Assembly: GCA_014799505.1 (NCBI GenBank)
Contig: JAAVHV010000009.1
Location: forward strand, 94,101 to 157,859
Origin: Clostridiales bacterium
GTDB taxonomy: Bacteria; Bacillota; Clostridia; Oscillospirales; Oscillospiraceae
Length of the DNA stretch: 63,759 bases
Direction of reading: 5' to 3'
Positions 1 through 6,959 of this stretch are shown here, one piece after another (positions within the stretch are counted from its first letter, which is position 1; the number at the start of each line of letters is the position of its first letter). A program made the position numbers and the translations under genes. The notes beneath the pieces were generated by a model, which saw only the letters and a list, made by a program, of their open reading frames with translations, was not told the DNA's origin and did no database searches.

Positions 1-242
1 TTGATGAGCAGGGACTTCCCGTCCGGGCGGAGCTTCTCCACCGCCACCAGGTCGAATTTCGTCTTGCGCTGGGGGTTGGCGCTGCCCTCCAGATATACGG
101 TGCAGCCGGGAAGTAAAAGCTCTTTACACCGCCCGGTATTCTTCACGTGGACGGTCTCTTCCCCGCCGTCCAGCTCCACCCGGGCGATGAATCGGTTGGG
201 CCGTGCGATAAAGCGGGCCGGGTGGATGTCCTGATACGTCAC
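1..242 (-). CDS. sfsA: SfsA family protein, 5' part (runs off the window)
   Basis: Only the first 80 codons are present; the gene continues past position 1. The N-terminus carries the SfsA signature: an early PARFIARPNRFIA block, then HVKNTGRCKELLLPG, then NPQRKTKFDLV. SfsA proteins are small nucleic-acid-binding proteins, first named for an effect on sugar fermentation in E. coli; their precise role is unsettled. The start is a GTG at 242-240 that overlaps the TGA of the upstream gene (239-241) by one reading step, so the two are translationally coupled. No ATG nearby would keep the conserved start. Family assignment is firm; function is known only by family. Confidence 0.88.
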   Translation of the reverse strand, partial: MTYQDIHPARFIARPNRFIARVELDGGEETVHVKNTGRCKELLLPGCTVYLEGSANPQRKTKFDLVAVEKLRPDGKSLLI

Positions 243-877
243 GTTCCATCCTCCCTTTCATCCTTCAGTTCCTCCACTCCGGGAGTGCCCGCGGTCCGCT
301 CCGGCGGCTGGATATTTCCCGGGACGGGCTTGTCCCCCCGCGCGGGGGCCCTCCCCGCTCCGGCCTGGGCCACCGGCTCGTAGGGCAGCAGCACGTCGAT
401 GCCGCAGGCCAGCGCCACCCCAACCACCGTCTCAAACACCCGCTCGATGGAGTCGATGGCGGGCTTGTCCCCCGGATCCACCACCAGGCACATGATCACC
501 ATGCAGGCCATGCCGGCGCAGCCTGGTTTTTTGATGGCCAGGCACAGCTCGATGACGGGAATGAGGAGCAGGGACATCAGCAGATAGCGCAGCAGATCAA
601 TGTGCAGGATATTCAGGGCGTTCATCGTGTGCACCGTCAGCACCCCCACCACGCCGCCGATCAGGGTGCCCAGCGCCCGGTCAATGGACGAGTGGATGGT
701 CTTGCCCGCGGAGTTCTGAACGCAGAACAGGGCGGCGAACATGGAATAAAGGGCGGATGTGTTCCGAAGAAAGGCCAGCACGCCGCACAGAAACACCGCG
801 ATCACCGTCTTGATGATGCGCATTCCGATGCGGCGCCGGCGCTCCGGGGTCATGATTCGGATATTTTTTTGTTCCAT
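239..877 (-). CDS. FUSC/aromatic-acid-exporter-like membrane protein
   Basis: A 212-residue protein with about four to five hydrophobic segments in residues 15-165 (starting around RIIKTVIAVFLCGVLAF) and a Pro/Gly-rich hydrophilic tail. Spacing and motifs such as DRALGTLIGGVVG resemble the N-terminal membrane half of the FUSC/ArAE family (DUF939 type). That family includes efflux proteins for aromatic acids, but many members have no known substrate. The start at 877 is chosen because a GGAGGT ribosome site lies six bases upstream; the open frame extends further but has no such site. It is the first gene of a pair with sfsA. The substrate cannot be inferred. Confidence 0.75.
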   Translation of the reverse strand: MEQKNIRIMTPERRRRIGMRIIKTVIAVFLCGVLAFLRNTSALYSMFAALFCVQNSAGKTIHSSIDRALGTLIGGVVGVLTVHTMNALNILHIDLLRYLLMSLLLIPVIELCLAIKKPGCAGMACMVIMCLVVDPGDKPAIDSIERVFETVVGVALACGIDVLLPYEPVAQAGAGRAPARGDKPVPGNIQPPERTAGTPGVEELKDEREDGT

Positions 878-974
878 CGCCGTACCTCCGTTGACTGAAA
901 TTAGTTTCGATATCATACCACAATGCAGGATTTCCCGCAACGGGCTTTTGTAATATATTCAATGAGGTGATTTT

Positions 975-1592
975 ATGCACATTCCAAGCGGTGACACCGC
1001 CCTGCTGGAGCTGATCCCCTTCGACGACGCCCTGGCCGGGGCGCTGGCCCCCTCCCCTGATTACGATATTACGAAATGGCTTTATGTGCCCAATCATTAC
1101 GGAGAGTATCGTTACATCCTGGGTACACGGGGGGAAAAGCCCCTGATCTGCGTGGGGGTGAATCCCTCCACCGCCGCCCCCGGCGACCTGGACAACACGC
1201 TGAAATCGGTGGAACGGGTGGCCCTGCACAACGGCTACGACAGCTTTATCATGTTCAACGTCTACGCCCAGCGGGCCACCCGGCCCGAGGACATGGAGCG
1301 CTCCCGCAACGCCGCCCTCCACGCCGAGAATATGCGGGCCTTTGACTACGCGCTGTCTTTGGACAAAGAGGGCGCGCCCGCGGTGTGGGCGGCCTGGGGG
1401 GCGGTCATCGAAAAGCGGGACTACCTGCCCCAGTGCGTCCGGGACATGATCGCGGTGGGGGAAAAGCGGAACGCCCGCTGGTTCTCCGCTGGGAAGCGGA
1501 CGAAGGCGGGGCATCCCCACCACCCGCTGTATCTGCGTAAGGACAGCCCGCTGGAACCCTTCGATGTGGGGGCGTATCTTGATGCCCTGTGA
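975..1592 (+). CDS. DUF1643 family protein
   Basis: A 205-residue soluble protein. It shows the DUF1643 hallmarks: YRYILGTRGEKPLICVGVNPSTA near residues 45-68, NGYDSFIMFNVYAQRAT near 85-102, then a WAAWG strand and a GKRTKAGHPHHPLYL segment near the end. The family has no established biochemical activity; the His-Pro-rich C-terminal motif is conserved and looks like an active or binding site, which is inference. An AATGAGGTGATTTT ribosome site precedes the ATG. It is divergent from the exporter gene at 877 and sits alone, followed by a structured intergenic stretch. Confidence 0.8.
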   Translation: MHIPSGDTALLELIPFDDALAGALAPSPDYDITKWLYVPNHYGEYRYILGTRGEKPLICVGVNPSTAAPGDLDNTLKSVERVALHNGYDSFIMFNVYAQRATRPEDMERSRNAALHAENMRAFDYALSLDKEGAPAVWAAWGAVIEKRDYLPQCVRDMIAVGEKRNARWFSAGKRTKAGHPHHPLYLRKDSPLEPFDVGAYLDAL

Positions 1593-1988
1593 GGGCAGGC
1601 CCTCCGGGGGCCTACTTTCTGTCGCGCGACAGAAAGTAGGCAAAGAACGCGCATAGGGGCTGCGGCCCCTATGTACCCCGCAGGGGACGCTATATACGAC
1701 CGTATGCGCAACCTTTCCGGCGCGTACGCGCGGGACTGAGTCCCCCCTATTGGCGCTGCCGCTTAGTTCCACACACTGTAAGCAGGCAGGTCCACGGTCC
1801 AGCGCCTAAGTGAATGGGATTATTGTTTCGGACGCCTATCTTGTGCAATGCCCAACTGCAAAGTTTTCTTTGCAAACGGGGTCCCCGCAAAGCCGCCCTC
1901 CAGGCTTTGTGGGGAAAGGAGAGGCAAGGGAGCAAATTTTGTTTTCGCCGTAGGCGGAAATAAAATTCAGCGGACTTTGCCTCGACGT
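1593..1988. repeat. Intergenic stretch built of palindromes, no gene seen
   Basis: No plausible gene lies here. The stretch opens with a 32-bp perfect palindrome (1610-1641). It continues with a 9-bp hairpin at 1652-1673, a GCAAAG/CTTTGC hairpin near 1857-1872, a 12-bp stem (CCCCGCAAAGCC paired with GGCTTTGTGGGG, about 1886-1917) and a TTTTCGCC/GGCGGAAA hairpin near 1943-1961. Back-to-back hairpins of this kind are typical of dispersed palindromic repeats in related genomes. The first could end transcription of the DUF1643 gene, though it lacks a clear T tract. Confidence 0.6.
1610..1641. repeat. 32-bp perfect palindrome
   Basis: Positions 1610-1625 are the exact reverse complement of 1626-1641, centred on TCGCGCGA. 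It is 18 bases after the DUF1643 stop. As RNA it would form a 14-bp or longer hairpin on either strand; as DNA it could extrude or bind a dimeric protein. No T run follows. Confidence 0.85.
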
Positions 1989-1989
1989 C

Positions 1990-2039
1990 TTGACAAGTAC
2001 ACTTGGCAGTGATATGATAGCCATACCAAGTAAACTTGG
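1990..2039 (+). promoter_or_regulatory. Promoter with two operator-like palindromes
   Basis: TTGACA (1990-1995), 17-bp spacer, TATGAT (2013-2018) form a strong sigma-A promoter for the three-gene operon that follows. Two related palindromes overlap it: ACAAGTACACTTGG (1993-2006, one mismatch, covering the -35 edge and spacer) and CCAAGTAAACTTGG (2026-2039, perfect, at the transcription start region). Their start points are 33 bp apart, about three helical turns, so both lie on the same DNA face. The XRE protein encoded at 2391 is the obvious candidate repressor (inference). Confidence 0.8.
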
Positions 2040-2064
2040 CAATACAGTTTGGGAGGTTCGCCTT

Positions 2065-2391
2065 ATGGATAAAGACGAAATTTTGGCGAGAAGCCGGAAA
2101 GAGAACCGGGATCAGGATCTGGTCGAGCTGGAAGTGCTGCACAAGGCCCACTCCATTGCCTTGGGCATTGGCATGATCGCCAGCGGGCTGCTGTCGGTCC
2201 TCCACGCCATTTTCCAAGACAAGCCGGACTACAGCGTCTGGATCATAATGTGGGCTATGTTGACTTCCGTGTTCTTTGTCAAATTCTACCGGCTCCGTAA
2301 GCGCCATGAACTGCTGCTGGGCCTGCTCTACCTGGGCTTCTGCATCTTTTTCTTTGTGCTCTATCTGCGTGACGTGCTGGGGGTCTTTTAA
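2065..2391 (+). CDS. Small membrane protein, DUF6442-like
   Basis: A 108-residue protein. The N-terminal MDKDEILARSRKEN block is charged. Hydrophobic helices follow at about residues 35-55, 60-73 and 85-105, with KFYRLRKRHELLLGLLY before the last helix. This layout matches small DUF6442-type proteins that commonly sit beside XRE regulators in clostridia; function is unknown. The start at 2065 is supported by GGGAGG eight bases upstream and by the conserved MDKDEIL beginning; a longer upstream frame would run through the promoter. Its stop overlaps the regulator start (TAATG), indicating coupling. Confidence 0.78.
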   Translation: MDKDEILARSRKENRDQDLVELEVLHKAHSIALGIGMIASGLLSVLHAIFQDKPDYSVWIIMWAMLTSVFFVKFYRLRKRHELLLGLLYLGFCIFFFVLYLRDVLGVF

Positions 2392-2597
2392 TGGACGAGA
2401 GCCTGATTCTGAAAAACCGCCTGAAGGAGGCCCGGGCTGAAAAGGGGCTGTCCCAGGGACAGCTAGCGGAGCTGGTGGGCGTGTCCCGCAACACCATCAG
2501 TTCCATCGAGACGGGGCAGTTCAACCCCACCGCCAAGCTGGCGCTGATTTTGTGCGTGGCGCTGGATAAGAAGTTTGAGGAATTGTTCTACTTTTAA
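2391..2597 (+). CDS. XRE-family HTH transcriptional regulator
   Basis: A 68-residue single-domain DNA-binding protein. It holds one helix-turn-helix: NRLKEARAEKGLSQGQLAEL, then VGVSRNTISSIETGQFNPT as the recognition helix region, then LALILCVALDKKFEELF. It lacks any ligand domain, as is usual for this short class that pairs with small membrane proteins. Its ATG shares one base with the stop of the preceding membrane gene. The twin palindromes in the operon promoter are its likely targets, giving autoregulation (inference). A GGAGG ribosome site for the next gene follows its stop. Confidence 0.9.
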   Translation: MDESLILKNRLKEARAEKGLSQGQLAELVGVSRNTISSIETGQFNPTAKLALILCVALDKKFEELFYF

Positions 2598-2609
2598 GGA
2601 GGTATCACC

Positions 2610-2906
2610 GTGGAAAAAACATATGCGGCAAGCCTGTGCTGGAACGGCCTGCTGGGCGGCTGGCTGATCCTGGATGACGAACGGGTGACCTACCGCACGG
2701 GGAAGCTCCAGGTGCCGCCGGACATCCGCAATCTCCAGCTCCCCTTCTGCCGCATCAAGAGCGTGGAGAAAAGCAAGGCGCTGTTCCTCCCCACCGTCAC
2801 CATCGGGATGGAGGATGGCAGGGAGTGGAAGTTCCTGGTTTTCCAGCGGGGCAGCTTCCTGAGTAATTTGAAAACCGCCATGGACGCATATGACTCCGGC
2901 GATTGA
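2610..2906 (+). CDS. Small PH/GRAM-like protein of unknown function
   Basis: A 98-residue protein starting with GTG at 2610, six bases after TAAGGAGG. It reads as a compact beta-rich fold: alternating hydrophobic strands such as GWLILDDERVTYRTG, LPFCRIKSVEKSKALFL, TVTIGMEDGREWKFLVF and a closing helix LSNLKTAMDAY. This pattern resembles bacterial PH or GRAM-type domains, but similarity is only structural in flavour and not certain. It is the third gene of the XRE operon, 12 bases after the regulator, and ends just before a strong terminator. Confidence 0.6.
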   Translation: MEKTYAASLCWNGLLGGWLILDDERVTYRTGKLQVPPDIRNLQLPFCRIKSVEKSKALFLPTVTIGMEDGREWKFLVFQRGSFLSNLKTAMDAYDSGD

Positions 2907-2910
2907 ATCA

Positions 2911-2946
2911 AAAAGTTCCCCGGTGCTGGCGCACCGGGGAACTTTT
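2911..2946. terminator. Bidirectional intrinsic terminator
   Basis: A perfect 16-bp stem (AAAAGTTCCCCGGTGC with its complement) and a 4-base loop, with A and T tracts built into the stem. It lies between the convergent XRE operon and psuG and can serve both. Confidence 0.9.
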
Positions 2947-2947
2947 A

Positions 2948-3862
2948 TCATTTGCCAGCCAGACACGCGGCAGTCCGCGCGGCTACCTTGGCGTTGTTGA
3001 ACACCAGCTGGATGTTGGAGTCCAGGCTGTCGCCGCCGGTGAGCTCCTTCACCTTGGCCAGCAGGAAGGGGGTGGTCTCCTTGCCGTGGATGCCGTTCTC
3101 CTCCGCCTGCCGCAGCGCCTCGTCGATGGCCGCGTTGATGACCGCCGGGTCCATGGAGTACTCCTCCGGGATGGGGTTGGTCACCAGCATACCGCCCTCG
3201 AAGCCCAGCTCCAGGCTGGCCCGGAAGGCCGCCGCCAGCTCCTCGGGGGTGTCCACCTGATAGTCCACCGCGAAGCCGCTGTGGCGGGTGTAGAACGCGG
3301 GCAGCTCCTTCGTGCCGTAGCCCAGCACGGGCACGCCGTGGGTCTCCAGGTATTCCAGGGTCAGCCCCAAGTCCAGGATGGACTTGGCCCCGGCGCACAC
3401 CACCATGACGGGGGTATGGGCCAGCTCCTCCAGGTCGGCGGAGATGTCCATGGTGGTTTCCGCGCCGCGATGGACGCCGCCGATGCCGCCGGTGGCAAAC
3501 ACCTTGATGCCCGCCATGTGGGCAATGATCATCGTCGTGGTCACGGTGGTGGCCCCGTCCTGGCCCCGGGCGCACAGCACGGCCAGGTCCCGGCGGCTGG
3601 CCTTGGTGACCCCGGCGCCCGTTTTGCCAAGATATTCGATCTCCTCCTTGGTGCAGCCCGCCTTGAGCCGCCCGCCGATAACGGCAATGGTGGCGGGGAC
3701 GGCGCCGTTTTCCCGGATGATGTTCTCCACCGCCAGGGCAGTCTCCACATTCTGGGGATAGGGCATCCCGTGGGAGATGATGGTGGACTCCAGAGCCACC
3801 ACGGGCTTGCCGTTGGCAAGGGCCTCAGCCACCTCGGGCGAAATGTCAAGATACTTGTTCAT
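2948..3862 (-). CDS. psuG: Pseudouridine-5'-phosphate glycosidase
   Basis: A 304-residue enzyme that splits pseudouridine 5'-phosphate into uracil and ribose 5-phosphate. Family motifs are clear: KPVVALESTIISHGMPYP near residues 19-36, ATIAVIGGRLKAG near 57-69, TVTTTMIIAHMAGIKVFATGGIGGVHRG near 105-132, VVCAGAKSILDLGLTLE and NPIPEEYSMD. Full length for the family. It lies 45 bases after psuK in the same direction, so the two form a salvage/degradation operon: kinase first, then glycosidase. The gene ends two bases from the shared terminator. Only the metabolic direction is inferred from family knowledge. Confidence 0.95.
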   Translation of the reverse strand: MNKYLDISPEVAEALANGKPVVALESTIISHGMPYPQNVETALAVENIIRENGAVPATIAVIGGRLKAGCTKEEIEYLGKTGAGVTKASRRDLAVLCARGQDGATTVTTTMIIAHMAGIKVFATGGIGGVHRGAETTMDISADLEELAHTPVMVVCAGAKSILDLGLTLEYLETHGVPVLGYGTKELPAFYTRHSGFAVDYQVDTPEELAAAFRASLELGFEGGMLVTNPIPEEYSMDPAVINAAIDEALRQAEENGIHGKETTPFLLAKVKELTGGDSLDSNIQLVFNNAKVAARTAACLAGK

Positions 3863-3907
3863 AGTCAGTTCCTCCTTATTTATTCAGAGCGAAACACAGT
3901 TTCGCGG

Positions 3908-4981
3908 TCAAAGTTTTTCTTTCAGCGCCTCCGCGCTCATGGCATCGTTGATGGTCTCTCCGCTCTCCATGGCGATGGCCGCGGCGGCAAGGCCCGCCCG
4001 GGCGGTGTCCTCCAGCGCGGTGCCCTCCAGATAAGCCCAGGCCAGCGCCGCCATAAACGCGTCCCCGCAGCCCGTGGTATTCACCATATCCCCCTCCATG
4101 CAGGGCAGGCGCACCCGGCCGCTGTGATCGGCGGCCAGCACACCATCCCCGCCCAGGGAGATGAACACCCGGCGCAGGCCGGTGTCCAGCAGCACATCGG
4201 CGGCGCGGTTCAAGCTGTCCTCGTCAGTGATGGGGACACCGGACAGCAGCTCGGCCTCGATGCGGTTGGGTTTCAGGGTGTGGAGCCTGCCCATCACCGG
4301 GCGCAGCTTTTCCGCTTTGGCGGTGGACACTGGGTCGGCAAAGATGGGCGGCTTGACGTGCTGGGCCAGCCATTCAATGGCCTCGGCGGGGATGTTGGCG
4401 TCCACAATGACCAGTTGGGCGTTTTGCAGCAACGGGGCCCGGGAGGCCAGAAACGCCGGGGTGATGTGGCGGTAGATGTCCATGTCGGACAGGGCCAGGG
4501 CCATCTCCCCCCGCTCGTCAGCGATGAACAGGTAGGTGGAGGTGCGCTCCCCGGGCACCACCAGCGACCGGCTGATGTCGATGCCCAGCTCTCCGCAGGA
4601 GGCGGCGATGCGCTGGGCGTGTCCGTCGTCCCCGAAAGCGGTGAGCAGCCGCACATCCAGCCCCAGAAGCGCCATGTTGTGGGCGATGTTCCGCCCCACG
4701 CCCCCCAGGCTCATGCGCACCACGCCGGGGTTGGAGTCGGCGGGGATCAGGGCCGCGCTGGACACGCCGCCGATGTCCATGTTCACGCCCCCCACCACCA
4801 CGGCATAGGGCGCGGTGGACACGATGTAGCCCTTCCCGGCGATGTGCCCCTTTTTCATCAGGTTGGAAATGTGCACCGCCACCGACGACCGGGCAATGCC
4901 CGCCTTGTCCGCCAGCTCCTGCTGGGAGATCAGGGGGTCCTCCTCGATCCATCGGAGGATCTGGCGCTCCCGCTGGGTCAT
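3908..4981 (-). CDS. psuK: Pseudouridine kinase (PfkB family) with N-terminal winged HTH
   Basis: A 357-residue fusion. Residues 1-55 form a winged helix-turn-helix (QQELADKAGIARSSVAVHIS). The rest is a PfkB/ribokinase fold with VVVGGVNMDIGG, SLGGVGRNIAHNMALLG and the catalytic loop NTTGCGDAFMAAL, where GCGD stands in for the usual GAGD. It phosphorylates pseudouridine to feed PsuG. The ATG at 4981 is preferred because GAGGTG lies six bases upstream; an in-frame GTG at 4990 overlaps that site. The fused DNA-binding domain suggests self-control through the palindrome over the promoter at 5013-5026. Confidence 0.9.
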   Translation of the reverse strand: MTQRERQILRWIEEDPLISQQELADKAGIARSSVAVHISNLMKKGHIAGKGYIVSTAPYAVVVGGVNMDIGGVSSAALIPADSNPGVVRMSLGGVGRNIAHNMALLGLDVRLLTAFGDDGHAQRIAASCGELGIDISRSLVVPGERTSTYLFIADERGEMALALSDMDIYRHITPAFLASRAPLLQNAQLVIVDANIPAEAIEWLAQHVKPPIFADPVSTAKAEKLRPVMGRLHTLKPNRIEAELLSGVPITDEDSLNRAADVLLDTGLRRVFISLGGDGVLAADHSGRVRLPCMEGDMVNTTGCGDAFMAALAWAYLEGTALEDTARAGLAAAAIAMESGETINDAMSAEALKEKL

Positions 4982-5012
4982 GGCCGTCACCTCTAAACTT
5001 CTCTCTTTTTAT

Positions 5013-5043
5013 TAAGCATATGCTTATTCTGTGCCGTTGTCAA
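5013..5043 (-). promoter_or_regulatory. psuK promoter with palindrome over the -10
   Basis: On the minus strand, TTGACA (5043-5038), 17-bp spacer and TATGCT (5020-5015). A perfect 14-bp palindrome TAAGCATATGCTTA (5013-5026) covers the -10 completely, an ideal repressor site. PsuK's own N-terminal HTH is a candidate binder. Confidence 0.75.
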
Positions 5044-5064
5044 GGGGTTATCCAAATTTCGCGT

Positions 5065-5101
5065 AAAAAGACGGCGCATGGAAAACCATGCGCTGTCTTT
5101 T
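5065..5101 (-). terminator. Terminator of the ABC importer operon
   Basis: A stem of about 16 bp (AAAAGACGGCGCATGG paired with CCATGCGCTGTCTTTT, one mismatch) and a short A-rich loop, immediately after the ATPase stop at 5109. It also separates this operon from the psuK promoter. Confidence 0.8.
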
Positions 5102-5108
5102 ACGTCTA

Positions 5109-5903
5109 TCAGCCCAGCAGCAGCTTGTCGTCCGCCTCGTCAGAGCCGGTGGCCTGGCCGAACTTGGCCAGCAGCTGCTCCACAGTGAGCTTCTTCTTGT
5201 CCTCCCCGGAGATGTCCAGGGCGATGTTCCCCTCGTACATCATGATGAGCCGGTTGCCGTGGACAATGGCGTCCTTCATGTTGTGGGTGATCATCAGGGT
5301 GGTGAGATGATCCTTCCGCACAATACGCTCGGTGGCGTCCAGCACCTTGGCCGCCGTCTTGGGGTCCAGGGCGGCGGTGTGCTCGTCCAGCAGCAGCAGC
5401 TGGGGCTTTTGCAGGGTGGCCATGAGCAGGGTCAGCGCCTGCCGCTGTCCGCCGGACAGCAGCCCCACCTTGGACGTGAGCCGGTCCTCCAGCCCCAGAT
5501 CCAGGATCTTCAGCATCTCCCGGTAGTGATCCCGCTCGTCCCGGGTGATGCCGGGGCGCAGAGTGCGCCTCCTCCCCCGGCGGGCGGCCAGGGCCATGTT
5601 CTCCTCGATCTGCATGGTGGCGGCGGTGCCCATCATGGGATCCTGGAACACCCGGCCGATGTGGCGGGCCCGCTTGTGCTCCGGCAGATGGGTCACGTCC
5701 ACCCCGCCGATAGAGATGGTCCCCTCGTCCACCGGCCACACCCCCGCCACCGCGTTGAGCAGGGTGGACTTGCCCGCGCCGTTGCCGCCGATGACGGTGA
5801 CAAAATCGCCGTCGTTCAGCGTCAGAGACACCCCCCGCAGGGCGGTCTTTTCGTTCACCGTCCCGGGGTTGAAGGTCTTATAGATGTTCTTCACGTCAAG
5901 CAT
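5109..5903 (-). CDS. ABC transporter ATP-binding protein
   Basis: A 264-residue ATPase. Walker A is GGNGAGKST near residue 39-47, the Q-loop follows at VFQDP, the signature is LLSGGQRQAL near 148-157, and Walker B is LLLLDEHTAALDP with the H-loop in MITHN. The long ARRGRRRTLRPG insertion before the signature is typical of the ATPase group that works with single-permease importers such as the TrpXYZ-like systems. It overlaps the permease gene by eight bases and is the last gene of a binding protein-permease-ATPase operon. Substrate is not evident; amino acid or small organic compound is a guess from the family. Confidence 0.93.
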   Translation of the reverse strand: MLDVKNIYKTFNPGTVNEKTALRGVSLTLNDGDFVTVIGGNGAGKSTLLNAVAGVWPVDEGTISIGGVDVTHLPEHKRARHIGRVFQDPMMGTAATMQIEENMALAARRGRRRTLRPGITRDERDHYREMLKILDLGLEDRLTSKVGLLSGGQRQALTLLMATLQKPQLLLLDEHTAALDPKTAAKVLDATERIVRKDHLTTLMITHNMKDAIVHGNRLIMMYEGNIALDISGEDKKKLTVEQLLAKFGQATGSDEADDKLLLG

Positions 5904-6843
5904 TGGTGCTGCCCTCCTTCCGCGCGGGCTTCACGGCTTTGGAGAAGTACTTCTCCTGCCAGTAAGGGACGGTCAGGAACACGGCCACGATGGCGGCGGA
6001 GATCAGCTTCAGGTAGTTGGCGTTGATGTTGCTGAAGGACACCACCGCCTGGATGACCACATAGTACACCACGCCGCCCAGGGAGACGCCCAGCAGCTTC
6101 AGGGCGAAGTTTTGGAAAAGCCGGGAGAACAGCACCTCGCCGATGATGACGGCGGCCAGGCCGATGACGATGGCGCCCTTGCCCATGCTGGCATCGGCGA
6201 AGCCCTGGTACTGGCTGAGCAGCGCCCCGGACAGGGCCACCAGCCCGTTGGAGATGACCAGGCCCAGCACCTTGTTGTACTGGGTGTTGATGCCCTGGGC
6301 CCGGGCCATGTGCTGGTTGGTGCCCGTGGCCCGGAGGGAGGCCCCCAGCTCGGTGCCGAAGAACCAGTACAGGATGGCGATCAGCGCCGCAGTGAACAGG
6401 CCCGCCACGAAAATGGGATGGCGGTAGAGCACATAGTTGCGCAGGAAGCGGGAGCACACCAGCAGCCGCTCCATATTCTCCTTGTCCAGCAGGTTGATGG
6501 CCACATTGGAGGTCATGCCCATGACGGCCAGGTTGACGGACCACAGGCCCAGCTGGGTCAGGATGCCCGCCAGGATGGCCGGGATGCCGCACACCGTGTG
6601 GAGCAGGCCGGTGACCAGCCCGGTGAGCATACCCGCCAGCAGGGCCGCCAGCAGGGCCAGCCAGATGTTGACCCCTTTGCCGAACAGGACCACGAAAACC
6701 GCGCCCCCGGTGCAGAAGGAGCCGTCCACCGTCAAGTCGGCGATGTCCAAAATCTTATAGGTGATATACACGCCGATGGCCATGATGCCCCAGATCAGGC
6801 CCTGGGATATGGCGCCCGGCAGCGCGCCGATGAAATTCATCAT
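5896..6843 (-). CDS. ABC transporter permease
   Basis: A 315-residue polytopic permease of the branched-chain amino acid/ribose permease superfamily. About eight to nine hydrophobic helices are visible, with the family motif LRATGTNQHMARAQGIN near residues 188-204, followed by NGLVALSGALLSQYQGFADASMG. Start ATG at 6843 has GGGGGG seven bases upstream; a second ATG follows at once. It overlaps the ATPase gene, while 116 bases containing a hairpin separate it from the binding-protein gene, suggesting lower expression than the binding protein. Confidence 0.92.
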   Translation of the reverse strand: MMNFIGALPGAISQGLIWGIMAIGVYITYKILDIADLTVDGSFCTGGAVFVVLFGKGVNIWLALLAALLAGMLTGLVTGLLHTVCGIPAILAGILTQLGLWSVNLAVMGMTSNVAINLLDKENMERLLVCSRFLRNYVLYRHPIFVAGLFTAALIAILYWFFGTELGASLRATGTNQHMARAQGINTQYNKVLGLVISNGLVALSGALLSQYQGFADASMGKGAIVIGLAAVIIGEVLFSRLFQNFALKLLGVSLGGVVYYVVIQAVVSFSNINANYLKLISAAIVAVFLTVPYWQEKYFSKAVKPARKEGSTNA

Positions 6844-6895
6844 ATGCGTTCCCCCCGTGCTCTTTCTATATTCTTACTGTGGCAGTGTAACACAT

Positions 6896-6929
6896 AACAG
6901 CGGGAAAGGAAAGACCCTTTCCCGCTGTT
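6896..6929. terminator. Hairpin between binding-protein and permease genes
   Basis: A 14-bp perfect stem (AACAGCGGGAAAGG and complement). Read in the operon direction (minus) it lacks a T tract, so it may act as a partial terminator or a 3' end-protecting structure for the binding-protein mRNA. On the plus strand a T5 run follows. Confidence 0.6.
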
Positions 6930-6959
6930 TTTATGCGTGTTTGTGTTTCCCGAAGCCGA

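Noticed and set aside
2903-4996. A 697-codon open frame on the plus strand opposite psuG and psuK
   Set aside because: It is the antisense of two clear enzymes. High GC leaves long open shadow frames; its translation is Gly/His/Gln-rich low complexity without a ribosome site.
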